A stretch of DNA of 64,000 nt, from positions 4,522,501-4,586,500 of the forward strand of contig NZ_CP109000.1 in assembly GCF_036226605.1 (NCBI RefSeq), written 5' to 3'. A program made the position numbers and the translations under genes. Shown one piece after another: positions 1-7,363 of the stretch (positions are counted from its first letter, which is position 1; every line of letters begins with the position of its first letter). The notes under the pieces were generated by a model, which saw only the letters and a list, made by a program, of their open reading frames with translations, did no database searches and was not told the origin of the DNA. Source of the stretch: Streptomyces sp. NBC_00704 (lineage in GTDB: Bacteria; Actinomycetota; Actinomycetes; Streptomycetales; Streptomycetaceae).

Positions 1-332
1 CGCACTTCGAGGAGAGCCTGCGCCTTCTCGGCGCGCACGGGGACTGGCACGGCGAGTCGCAGACGCGGCTGGGCCTCGTGCGCGCCCTGCGCCCGCTGGG
101 CCGGGCCGAGCGCGCGCTGGGGGAGTGCGCCGAGCTGCTGCGCCGGGCCGAGGCCCGCGCCGACCGCTACACGGCCGCGCTGGCCCGCCACCAGCACGGT
201 CTGCTGCTGCGGGAGCGGGGAGAGCAGGAGCGCGCGTTCGAGGAGTGGCGGTCGGCGCTCGACGCGCTGGACGGCACGGACGAGACGGCGGTCGCCGTGG
301 AGCTTCGCGAGCTGCTCGCCGGCCGGGGCTGA
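1..332 (+). CDS. C-terminal part of a TPR-containing protein (5' end outside window)
   Basis: An open frame enters from the left edge in the third frame and stops at the TGA at 330-332. About 109 residues are visible. They are helical and rich in Ala, Leu, Arg and Glu, with a TPR-like pattern: leucines and alanines spaced as in helix-turn-helix pairs, for example the stretches around ALGECAELLRRAEA and RHQHGLLLRERGEQERAFEEW. This looks like the tetratricopeptide tail of a large Streptomyces regulator (AfsR/LuxR/NB-ARC types) or of a stand-alone TPR protein. The catalytic or DNA-binding part is not in the window, so the family is not assigned. The gene converges on the polymerase gene with no gap. 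Confidence 0.6.
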   Translation, partial: HFEESLRLLGAHGDWHGESQTRLGLVRALRPLGRAERALGECAELLRRAEARADRYTAALARHQHGLLLRERGEQERAFEEWRSALDALDGTDETAVAVELRELLAGRG

Positions 333-2084
333 CTACTTGGCGTCGGCATAGCACTCCACCACCGCGACGGTGAACGGAAACCGCACCGGCGTCTCCCCGA
401 AGGTGAGCCGCCCGGCCAGGTCGGAGGCCTCGCGGATCGCCGCGGCCACCTGCTCGGCCTCCTCCTCGGGACAGTGCACGATCACCTCGTCGTGCTGGAA
501 GAAGACCAGCTCGGCGGCCATCCCGGCGCAGGCCTGGCGCAACGCGGCGAGCATCAGCAGCGCCCAGTCGGCCGCGCTGCCCTGGACGACGAAGTTGCGG
601 GCGAAGCGCCCCCGCGCGCGGGCGTTGGTCGACGCGTATCCCGGCACCCATTCCTGTCCGTCGCCCTCCCCGCCGTCGCCGTCGCCCCGCCGCCGTCTCG
701 CCGCGTGGCTCGCGCCGGGGCCGTCGGCGTCGTCCTCGGGGAGCGGGATGCCGGCCTCCTCCGACCCCGCGTCGCCGGTCCGGGCCGCGGGCGGGCAGGT
801 CCGGCCCAGCCAGGTCCGCACCAGCCGGCCCTCCTCGCCGGCCTTGGCGGCCTCGTCGACGTAGGCCACCGCGCGCGGGAAACGGCGGCGCAGCGCCGCG
901 AGGTTCTTCAGGCCGTCGCCGGAGGTCTGGCCGTAGACCGCGCCGAGGACGGCCAGCTTGGCCTGGCCGCGGTCGCCGGAGAAGGCGCGCTCGGAGACGG
1001 ACTGGTAGAGGTCGCTCTCCCGGCCCGCGACCTCCATCAGCCCGGGGTCGCGGGAGATCGCCGCCAGCACGCGGGGCTCCATCTGGTCGGCGTCGGCGAC
1101 GACGAGCCGCCAGCCCGGGTCGGCGACGACGGCTCGCCGGATGATCTTGGGGATCTGCAGCGCGCCTCCGCCGTTGGTCACCCACCGGCCGGTGACGGTG
1201 CCGTGCGCGAGGAACTCCGGGCGGAACCGCCCGTCGCGCACCCAGTCCTGGAGCCAGGACCAGCCGTGGGCCACCCAGATGCGGTACAGCTTCTTGTACT
1301 CGATCAGCGGCTTCACGGCCGGGTGGTCGAGGGACTCGATCTCCCAGCGCCGGGTCGACCGGACCCTGATCCCGGCCTGCGCGAAGGCCTTGACGACGTC
1401 GGCGGGCAGGTCGGGGCGGACCCGGCGGCCGAAGGCGGCCGAGACCTCGTCGGCCAGCTCGGCCAGCCGCCGGGGCTCGCCGCCGCCCGCGTAACGCTCG
1501 CCGAGCAGGTCGTGCAGGACCGCGCGGTGCACCGGGGCGCTCCAGGGCAGCCCGGCCCGGTTCATCTCGGCGGCCACCAGCATCCCGGCCGACTCGGCCG
1601 CCGTCAGCAGCCGCATCCGCTCCGGGTGCAGCGTCAGTTCGTGGCGCCGCTGCTGGTCGGCGTAGACGGCGAGAAGGTCGTCGAGGGGCAGCCGGGCGGC
1701 GGCCCGCGCTTCGAACAGCGATGACTGCGCGCCGGGGGCGGCCGCGCGCGAGGGCGGATCAGGCGGTACGGGACCGCCGCGCAGCCGGGCCAGTGCGGCG
1801 GCCGCCGAGCGGGGTTCGCCCGACCGGCCCTCGTGGCCCAGCAGAAGCGTCTCGGCGTCCTCCACGTCGTAGCACCGCTCCACCCGCACCCCCGCGGCGA
1901 GCAGCGACGGATAGACCTCGGCCGTGGAGCGCCAGACCCAGCGGGCGACGTCGGGCCGCTCGCGCACGGCACGGGCGAGGTCGGGCTCGCGCAGCACCGG
2001 CCCGGCGGGCAGCCCGCCGGGGCCGAGGGGGGCGAGTTCCACACCGCCGTCCTCGGCCGGGGCGAGAGCCCACCGATCGGCCAT
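333..2084 (-). CDS. DNA polymerase I-like protein (family A polymerase, 5' nuclease domain absent)
   Basis: A 583-residue protein from the family A polymerase superfamily. It keeps the polymerase motifs: motif A as DADQMEPR near residue 330, motif B with RGQAKLAVLGAVYGQ, and motif C as QHDEV near the C-terminus. It is much shorter than PolA (about 900 residues) and lacks the 5'-nuclease domain; the N-terminal part is the degenerate 3'-5' exonuclease-like region usually annotated in Streptomyces as bifunctional exonuclease/polymerase. A low-complexity Asp/Gly/Arg linker (rich in DGDGGEGDG) sits between motifs B and C. The ATG at 2084 fits the conserved start MADRWALAP; an upstream extension to 2156 reads as Arg/Pro-rich noise. 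No clear Shine-Dalgarno is seen. It is an accessory polymerase, not the main replicative or Okazaki-processing enzyme (family inference). Confidence 0.85.
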   Translation of the reverse strand: MADRWALAPAEDGGVELAPLGPGGLPAGPVLREPDLARAVRERPDVARWVWRSTAEVYPSLLAAGVRVERCYDVEDAETLLLGHEGRSGEPRSAAAALARLRGGPVPPDPPSRAAAPGAQSSLFEARAAARLPLDDLLAVYADQQRRHELTLHPERMRLLTAAESAGMLVAAEMNRAGLPWSAPVHRAVLHDLLGERYAGGGEPRRLAELADEVSAAFGRRVRPDLPADVVKAFAQAGIRVRSTRRWEIESLDHPAVKPLIEYKKLYRIWVAHGWSWLQDWVRDGRFRPEFLAHGTVTGRWVTNGGGALQIPKIIRRAVVADPGWRLVVADADQMEPRVLAAISRDPGLMEVAGRESDLYQSVSERAFSGDRGQAKLAVLGAVYGQTSGDGLKNLAALRRRFPRAVAYVDEAAKAGEEGRLVRTWLGRTCPPAARTGDAGSEEAGIPLPEDDADGPGASHAARRRRGDGDGGEGDGQEWVPGYASTNARARGRFARNFVVQGSAADWALLMLAALRQACAGMAAELVFFQHDEVIVHCPEEEAEQVAAAIREASDLAGRLTFGETPVRFPFTVAVVECYADAK

Positions 2085-2172
2085 GCTGCGAGTGTGGCAG
2101 GAGGGTCTGACAACGGCCCTGCTCAAGCCCGGCGGCCGTCGCCTGCCCGCCGTCACCCTCTCGCCCGCCCCC

Positions 2173-2292
2173 GGATTTCGCGTCCCCGGGCTTCGCGTCC
2201 CCGGGCTTCGGGTCCCCGGATTTCGCGTCCCCGGGCTTCGCGTCCTCGGGCTTCGGGTCCCCGGGCTTCGCGCCCCCGGGTTTCTCGTCCGG
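2173..2292. repeat. 15-bp tandem repeat, eight copies
   Basis: Eight head-to-tail 15-bp units of the form gggcttcgcgtcccc fill most of the space between the polymerase gene and the Clp_N gene. Copies differ at one to three positions. Because 15 is a multiple of three, the minus-strand frame stays open and would read as a Lys-Pro-Gly-Asp-Ala repeat. That frame is one base off the end of the Clp_N gene at 2313, so no gene is called on it. Confidence 0.9.
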
Positions 2293-2312
2293 CTGTCCGC
2301 CTCCGGTCTCGC

Positions 2313-3068
2313 CTACTCGGCCGCTTCGTCCGCCTCGCCCGCGTCGTCTGCCTTCACCAGCCCGGCGAGGGCCTCCGCCACGAACCTCTCGGTCGCCGCC
2401 TTGCCGACGCCGAGGCCGCTGAGCACGCCCTCGCCGTTCTCGTGTTCCAGCAGGGCCAGCAGCAGGTGCTCGGTGCCCACGTAGTTGTGGCCGAGACGGA
2501 GCGCCTCGCGGAAGGTGAGTTCGAGGACCTTCTTGGCGTCCGTGCCGTACGGCACCAGCTCCGGCGGCTCCTCGACGGCCGACGGGAGCGCGGCGGTCGC
2601 GGCCTCGCGCACGGCGTCCGGGGAGACGCCCTGCGCGGCGATCGCCTTGGCGGCGAGGCCCTCCGGTTCGGAGAGCAGGCCGAGGACCAGGTGCGCGGGC
2701 AGGCCCTCGGCGTTGCCGGCCGCCTTGGACGCGTTGTGGGCCGCCATGACCACGTTGCGCGCGCGGGGCGTGTAGCGGCCGAAGTTCTGGTTGGCGTCCA
2801 GGTCGGACGACTCCCTCGGGACGAACCTCTTCTGGGCGGCCTGCCGGGTGACGCCCATGCTGCGGCCGATGTCGGTCCAGGAGGCGCCCGAGCGGCGGGC
2901 CTGGTCGACGAAGTGGCCGATGAGGTGGTCCGCCACGTCGCCGAGGTGATCGGCGGCGATGACGGCGTCCTGGAGCTGTTCCAGCGGCTCGTCGTGGACT
3001 TTCTTGATCGCGTCGATGAGGTCGTCGAGACGCACGGACGACGTGGTGGCGGGGCGTGAATCGGTCAT
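2313..3068 (-). CDS. Clp N-domain protein with N-terminal HTH
   Basis: 251 residues. The first about 90 contain a helix-turn-helix-like segment (ASWTDIGRSMGVTRQAAQKRF, residues about 62-82). Two Clp_N repeats follow; the second carries the typical LTFREALRLGHNYVGTEHLLLALL pattern seen in ClpC. There is no AAA+ module. Clp_N domains bind adaptors and substrates of Clp ATPases, and here the domain is joined to a DNA-binding part, so the protein may link Clp state to transcription (inference). A true ClpC with the same Clp_N motif lies at 57526-60051. The tail is acidic (DDAGEADEAAE). The start ATG lies 6 nt after a -10 box, so the mRNA is probably leaderless; two matching inverted repeats overlap the promoter and suggest autoregulation. 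Confidence 0.85.
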   Translation of the reverse strand: MTDSRPATTSSVRLDDLIDAIKKVHDEPLEQLQDAVIAADHLGDVADHLIGHFVDQARRSGASWTDIGRSMGVTRQAAQKRFVPRESSDLDANQNFGRYTPRARNVVMAAHNASKAAGNAEGLPAHLVLGLLSEPEGLAAKAIAAQGVSPDAVREAATAALPSAVEEPPELVPYGTDAKKVLELTFREALRLGHNYVGTEHLLLALLEHENGEGVLSGLGVGKAATERFVAEALAGLVKADDAGEADEAAE

Positions 3069-3070
3069 GT

Positions 3071-3115
3071 GTCAACCTTAGGTTGACAGTGGAGGGGTGT
3101 CAACCCGAGGTTGTC
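3071..3115 (-). promoter_or_regulatory. Leaderless promoter with two overlapping inverted-repeat operators
   Basis: Reading on the minus strand: TTGACA (3103-3098), a 17-bp spacer, TAAGGT (3080-3075), then 6 nt to the ATG at 3068. Two operator-like inverted repeats overlap it: GTCAACC-TTA-GGTTGAC (3071-3087, perfect) over the -10 box, and GTCAACC-CGA-GGTTGTC (3099-3115, one mismatch) over the -35 box. Their starts are 28 bp apart. Binding at either site would block polymerase. Confidence 0.75.
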
Positions 3116-3156
3116 ACTCGCGAGGGTCGTGAGTGCCCCACACGCGGGGGCGTCCT

Positions 3157-3235
3157 CACGGGGCGGAGGCGTCCCCACGGGGGCGGAGGCGTCCCCACGG
3201 GGGCGGAGGCGTCGTGCACGCACGGAGGCGTCCTT
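3157..3235. repeat. 21-bp GC-rich tandem repeat, about four copies
   Basis: Imperfect units of cacgggggcggaggcgtccc fill the space between the Clp_N promoter and the DUF2786 gene. The first unit lacks one G and the last is diverged. No gene is supported in this stretch. Confidence 0.8.
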
Positions 3236-3296
3236 CCGCGCACCTGGCTCCCTCCCGCGCGTGGGGGCGGCGCCGTCCGCGTGGCACGATCGACCG

Positions 3297-4433
3297 GTGA
3301 GCAGCACCAGTGACAGCCCGGCCGACACCGTCGAACGCGCCTTCCGCGCCGCCCTGCACGACAGCGCCGACGCCGCCCTCGACACGGGCGCTTCCCTCCT
3401 CGCCGCCGACCCGGCGACGGACGCGGAACTCACGCGCCGGGGTGTGGAGTTCGTCGCGGCGCTCTGGCGTCGCGGCTGGCAGCCCGCGGACGCGGTGCGC
3501 ATCGTCCGCCGGGAGCTGGACGTCGTCCACGTGGGCCTGGTGACGGCGCTGATCCGCGCCCACGCGCGCGACGACCGCGCACGCGGCAGGCGCTGGGCGG
3601 ACCAGCTCGCGGAGCTGCCGGCCGGCCCGCCGGCGTCCGCCGACCGCTTCTCGCACGCCACCGCGGTTCTGGAGCTCTACCGCCTGCTGCTGCGCCTGCC
3701 CGCCCTCGAACCCCTCCAGGAGCGCCAGCCGCACCGGTCCGCACGCCCCGGGACCCACTCGCGCATGCTCACCCGCATCCGCGCCCTGCTGGCCAAGGCC
3801 GAGGCGACCGGGTTCCCGCAGGAGGCGGAGGCGCTCACCGCGAAGGCGCAGGAACTGATGGCCCGGCACAGCGTCGACGAGGCGCTGCTCGCCGCCCAGG
3901 CGCCGGACCCGGACGCGCCCGGCGCCTGCCGGATCGGCGTCGAGCCGCCCTACGAGCAGGCCAAGGCGGTGCTGCTGGACGCGGTCGCCGTCGCCAACCA
4001 CTGCCGGGCGGTGTGGAACGAGCCCTTCGCGTTCTCCACGGTGGTCGGGTTCGAGGCCGACCTGGAGGCGGTCGAACTGCTCTATACGTCGCTGCTGGTG
4101 CAGGCGCAGTCCGCGATGGCGAAGGCGGAGGCGGCCCAGCGGTCCGGGGGGCGCAGGCGGACCAAGACCTTCCGGCAGTCCTTCCTCGCCGCGTACGCCC
4201 ACCGCATCGGAGTCCGGCTGGGCGAGATCGCCGCGGCCGCCGAGACCGCCGTCGACGACGCTCTGCTGCCGGTCCTCGCCACGCGCGCGGTCGCGGTCAC
4301 CGCCGCGACGGACCGGATGTTCCCGCAGACGGTGTCCACACGTCTGCGCGGGGTCACGGACGAGGCGGGCTGGACCGAGGGCGCCGAAGCGGCCGACCGG
4401 GCCAGGATGCGCTCCCGGCCCCGCCTGCCCTGA
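3297..4433 (+). CDS. DUF2786 domain-containing protein
   Basis: A 378-residue soluble protein of unknown function. A central segment, LTRIRALLAKAEATGFPQEAEALTAKAQELM (near residues 158-190), is the hallmark of the DUF2786 domain, whose function is not established. The C-terminal half is helical with a basic patch (GGRRRTKTFRQSF). There are no signal peptide or membrane segments. The GTG at 3297 is chosen because homologous-looking sequence starts there (SSTSDSPADTVERAFRAAL); the frame stays open upstream only through the 21-bp repeat, where the sequence is low complexity. Confidence 0.75.
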   Translation: MSSTSDSPADTVERAFRAALHDSADAALDTGASLLAADPATDAELTRRGVEFVAALWRRGWQPADAVRIVRRELDVVHVGLVTALIRAHARDDRARGRRWADQLAELPAGPPASADRFSHATAVLELYRLLLRLPALEPLQERQPHRSARPGTHSRMLTRIRALLAKAEATGFPQEAEALTAKAQELMARHSVDEALLAAQAPDPDAPGACRIGVEPPYEQAKAVLLDAVAVANHCRAVWNEPFAFSTVVGFEADLEAVELLYTSLLVQAQSAMAKAEAAQRSGGRRRTKTFRQSFLAAYAHRIGVRLGEIAAAAETAVDDALLPVLATRAVAVTAATDRMFPQTVSTRLRGVTDEAGWTEGAEAADRARMRSRPRLP

Positions 4434-4466
4434 CGCCCCCGGCCGCCCCGCCGCCCCCGGCGCAGG

Positions 4467-5012
4467 TCAGTCGCCCGCCTGCGTGAAGGCGCTCACCGTG
4501 GCGTCCGGCACGCCCTTGCTCTTCAGCGCGACGTCGCCGTACGACCAGTCGAAGCTCACGGTGGACGAGGCGTCCGGCAGGCCGTACTTCACCGTCTTGA
4601 CGGCGAGGCTCTTGTCGCCGCCCTTCTCGCCGCGCACATAGGTGATCGTGAACGAGGCGGTCCCCTGTGCCGGGAGGGTCAGGGTCTGCGCCGCGGCGGC
4701 GCCGTCCTCGGCCACGGTCGCGGAGTCGCCGTCGGCCTGCAGAGCCACCTTGGGGAAGCCCTTGAGGGTGCACTGCGCGCCCTTGTTGGTGAGCGTGACG
4801 GTGACGTTGCCGGTGTCCCCGGTGGCGGGTGCGGCGTCGACGGGGCCGACCTCCTGGCCGAGGCCGTCGGCGGCACAGGCGCCGCCGGCGGGGCCGGACG
4901 AGCCGGCGGCCTTGCTCTCGTCGCCGCCGGAGTCGCTGTCGTCCCCGCCTCCGCAGGCGGTGAGGAGCAGGGCCGCGGCGAGGGCGGTGACGGTGATGGG
5001 AAGGGCGCGCAT
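4467..5012 (-). CDS. DUF4232-type lipoprotein
   Basis: 181 residues with a classic lipoprotein signal: MRALPITVTALAAALLLTAC, lipobox LTAC with Cys20, followed by a Gly/Asp/Ser-rich linker. The mature part matches the DUF4232 beta-sandwich pattern: an early Cys, then NVTVTLTNKGAQCTLKGFPKV and late alternating beta strands. Such proteins are exported and tethered to the outer face of the membrane; their role is unknown. The gene converges with the DUF2786 gene. Confidence 0.8.
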   Translation of the reverse strand: MRALPITVTALAAALLLTACGGGDDSDSGGDESKAAGSSGPAGGACAADGLGQEVGPVDAAPATGDTGNVTVTLTNKGAQCTLKGFPKVALQADGDSATVAEDGAAAAQTLTLPAQGTASFTITYVRGEKGGDKSLAVKTVKYGLPDASSTVSFDWSYGDVALKSKGVPDATVSAFTQAGD

Positions 5013-5770
5013 GAGGGATTCCTAGGGTGTCGTGACGGTGCTCGATGGATCATCACGCACGCGTGCGGCGACGCTGCGCGCGCCCCCCGCTTCCGTGACG
5101 GCCCGATCACTCACGCGCACCCGACGACCCGCACCGCCCTGACGACCCGCACCGCCCCGGCACCCGCACCGCCCCGCCAACCGCGCCGACCGACCACCCG
5201 CGCCGGCCGTACTGCCGAAGACGGCCCGGCTGTCGGGACCTCCTCGGCCGCAGGAGCCGCCGCCGACCGTCCGGGACGGCCCTCAGCTGCCCGCGCGATC
5301 CCACGTGCCGTCCGACTGCCTCCAGTCGCCCGAGTCGCCCCCTCGGCCGTCCGACTGCCTCCAGTCGCCCGAGTCGCGCTCTCGGCCGTCCGGCTGCCTC
5401 CAGTCGCCCGAGTCGCGCTCTCGGCCGTCCGGCTGCCTCCAGTCGCCCGAGTCGCGCTCTCGGCCGTCCGGCTGCCTCCAGTCGCCCGAGTCGCGCTCTC
5501 GGCCGTCCGGCTGCCTCCAGTCGCCCGAGTCGCGCTCTCGGCCGTCCGGCTGCCTCCAGTCGCCCGAGTCGCCCCCTCGCTCGCCCGAGCCGCCCTCGCT
5601 TGCCCGAGCCGCCCTCGCTTGCCCGAGCCGCTCCGGGCTACCTGAGCTGCCGTCGGTTACCCGGGCCGCCGTCGGCCGTCCGAGCCGCTTGCAGCCGCCC
5701 GCGTGATCCTCGGCCGTCCGCGTGATCCACGGCCGTCCGCGCGCCCCTCGGCCGTCCGGGCCGCCCTCGG
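5013..5770. other. Intergenic stretch dominated by repeats
   Basis: About 760 bp between two lipoprotein genes. Frames are open on both strands because the repeat unit is a multiple of three, but their products are Arg/Pro/Ser-rich or pure repeat, without a credible start or domain. I see no gene here. The repeat block is listed separately. Confidence 0.6.
5307..5579. repeat. 39-bp minisatellite, seven copies
   Basis: Seven head-to-tail 39-bp units start at 5307, 5346, 5385, 5424, 5463, 5502 and 5541. Each holds the core ctccagtcgcccgagtcg. The inner five copies are nearly identical. A related 21-bp tract (cttgcccgagccgccctcg, about three copies) follows from 5580. In translation the block reads as a 13-residue repeat on either strand. 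Confidence 0.95.
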
Positions 5771-6298
5771 CTAGCCGAGCCCCGGTGTCGGCAGTCCGGA
5801 GGGCCACTGGCCGCCCTGCGCCTTGGCGAACGTCTCCTTGCCGGCCGCGCCGGACCAGGTCACCTTGAGGGACTTCGCGTCGACGGAGTCGACCATCCCG
5901 GTCGTCCGGTCGTCCTTGCCGGCGCTGCACTTGAGGCGGATCATCCGCATGCCCGCCTCCTCGCCCGCCGTGCCGCTGCACACGGCCCCGCCGGTCACGA
6001 AGAGGGCGGCCTGCCTGCCCGTGACGATCAGGGCGACGGCCTTGCCGTCCGTCGTGGCGAGCCAGCTCCCCTCCAGTTCGTGGGAGGCCGACGCCGAGGC
6101 GGAGGCCGACGCGCCGCCCGTGCCGCTCGCGCCGCCGGTGTCCGCGGTCGCCGTCGCGGACGGCGTGGCCGGGGAGCCGTCGGACCCGCCGCCGTCGCTG
6201 CACGCCGTGAGCGTGAGCGCGCCCGCCAGCGCCGCCGCCGCGGCCACCGCGCGGACCGACGGACGGGACGTGCCCCGCGAGAAGATCGCCGAAGTCAC
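5771..6298 (-). CDS. Putative lipoprotein of unknown function
   Basis: 175 residues. An Arg-containing n-region, the hydrophobic stretch [17 protein letters not shown] and a lipobox (LTAC, near residue 33) mark it as a lipoprotein. A Ser/Ala/Gly/Thr linker of about 40 residues follows, then a compact domain of roughly 100 residues beginning [22 protein letters not shown], with two cysteines (VCSGT and LKCSAG) that could form a disulfide outside the cell. The pattern resembles lipocalin-like small beta proteins, but I do not recognise the family. Confidence 0.75.
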   Translation of the reverse strand: MTSAIFSRGTSRPSVRAVAAAAALAGALTLTACSDGGGSDGSPATPSATATADTGGASGTGGASASASASASHELEGSWLATTDGKAVALIVTGRQAALFVTGGAVCSGTAGEEAGMRMIRLKCSAGKDDRTTGMVDSVDAKSLKVTWSGAAGKETFAKAQGGQWPSGLPTPGLG

Positions 6299-6420
6299 TG
6301 CTGGCTCCCAAGCTGTGCTGTAGCGGGCCGGCCCGGTCGGCGGACGCGAGGACCGCGCGGGCCGAGGGTCCGCAGCAAGCTACCAGCAAGCCCCGGCGGA
6401 GTTCCGGGGCCGCCCGTGGC

Positions 6421-6725
6421 CTACCAGGACGCCTTCCGCACCCCGGGCAGCCGCCCGGCGTGCGTCTCCTGGCGCAGCCCCAGCCGGGACAGCCCGAACC
6501 TGCGGAAGTACCCGCGCGGGCGCCCGTCGACCTGGTCGGTTGCCTATCCGCGTCGCACCGGCGTGGGCGGGGCTGGGCGTGCAACTCCTGCTGTGCTTCG
6601 CGCCGTTGCGTGTCGGTCGTGGAAGGCAGCCGGACGATCTCCTTCAGCTCGGCCCGGCGGGCCGCGTAGCGCGCCACGCTCGCGCGGCGCCGCTCGTTCT
6701 TGGCGATCTTGCCCTTCTTGGCCAT
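6421..6725 (-). pseudogene. rpsN: Frameshifted remnant of a second ribosomal protein S14 gene
   Basis: The reading starts as a clear S14: [14 protein letters not shown], then [17 protein letters not shown] up to [10 protein letters not shown]. The expected middle (ATRIGNR) is then found in a second frame and the expected end ([20 protein letters not shown], then [13 protein letters not shown] and a stop) in a third. So there are two indels: about +1 near 6570 and about -2 near 6545. Total length is 305 nt against 306 for an intact 101-codon S14. The intact form matches the zinc-independent (no CxxC) type. The ATG at 6725 overlaps the TGA of the rpmB remnant by one base, the usual coupled arrangement. 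Confidence 0.85.
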
Positions 6726-6847
6726 CAGATCCGCACCCCACGCGCGCGGATGCGCGCCACGGCCGGCTCGACGCCGATCGCGTCGACGGTCCTGACGCCC
6801 TTCGTGCTCAGCCGCAGCCGGACGTGCCGGCCCTCGCCCGGCAGCCA
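6725..6847 (-). pseudogene. rpmB: Truncated remnant of a second ribosomal protein L28 gene (C-terminal half only)
   Basis: The last about 40 residues of an L28 paralog are intact: [17 protein letters not shown], then [19 protein letters not shown] and a TGA stop. Upstream of the Trp codon (6845-6847) similarity ends abruptly. The first half of L28, with the usual CxVTG/SHS region, is missing, and within about 8 bp the sequence becomes the tail of a CobW-type gene on the opposite strand. There is no start codon or promoter, so this cannot make a ribosomal protein. Confidence 0.85.
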
Positions 6848-6854
6848 CTCGCCG

Positions 6855-7097
6855 GCGTCCCTGCCGGACGCCGCCTGGGACCTGGTCCCGCCGGGGCGCC
6901 GGGCCGCCGCCGCGCTGGACTGGCACCCCGAGCACGGCGACCGCTGCCGGCACCTGGTCTTCACGTCACCCGGCCCGGACCGGGACGGGCTCGCGTCCCT
7001 CCTCGACTCCTGCCTGCTCACGGACGCCGAGTACGCGGCCGGGCGCACTGCCTGGCAGCAGTGGCCGTCCGCCTTCAACAGCCTCCTGGAGGTCTGA
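6855..7097 (+). pseudogene. C-terminal fragment of a CobW/COG0523-type GTPase gene
   Basis: The frame 6855-7097 encodes about 80 residues that match the C-terminal domain of CobW-like metal chaperones: [13 protein letters not shown], then [20 protein letters not shown] and [18 protein letters not shown]. The G domain with its Walker A and CxCC motifs is absent. Upstream sequence in this frame is unrelated and belongs to the rpmB remnant on the other strand. In Streptomyces this gene is normally a Zur-controlled neighbour of the zinc-independent ribosomal paralogs, and its stop lies 4 bp before the rpsR remnant, as expected for that operon. Confidence 0.75.
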
Positions 7098-7101
7098 CCC
7101 C

Positions 7102-7363
7102 ATGCCCAGCAAGCCCGCGCGCAAGCCCGCGCGCGTCTCCGGGACGCACGCCGGCCGCGTCCCGGCCCAACCCGCTCGACCAGGCGGGCGTCGCCTGCAT
7201 CGACTACAAGGACACCGACCTGCTGCGGAAGTTCCTCTCCGACCGCGGCAAGATCCGCAGCCGCCGCGTCACGCAGATCACCGCCCGGCAGCAACGGCGG
7301 CTCTCCCGAGCGGTCAAGAACGCCCGCGAGACGGCGCTGCTCCCTGACGCGACCACTCGCTGA
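7102..7363 (+). pseudogene. rpsR: Frameshifted remnant of a second ribosomal protein S18 gene
   Basis: The ATG at 7102 opens [12 protein letters not shown], a fair S18 N-terminus. The conserved body then appears in a different frame: [17 protein letters not shown], then [20 protein letters not shown] and [13 protein letters not shown], ending at TGA 7361-7363. The switch falls between about 7140 and 7170. The body frame has no good start codon of its own near the expected place. With the upstream promoter region also deleted, the gene is judged dead. Confidence 0.75.

Noticed and set aside
1759-3075. A long minus-strand protein spanning the 15-bp repeat
   Set aside because: It overlaps two well-supported genes in another frame; only the KPGDA repeat part is of interest and is reported as a finding.
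5305-5706. A protein made of 13-residue repeats (plus strand), or the matching minus-strand frame
   Set aside because: The frame is kept open only by a repeat whose length is a multiple of three. There is no sensible start, signal or domain outside the repeat.
7095-7363. Intact rpsR paralog starting at 7102
   Set aside because: The N-terminal frame from 7102 does not carry the conserved body, which is in another frame; the two cannot be joined without a frameshift.
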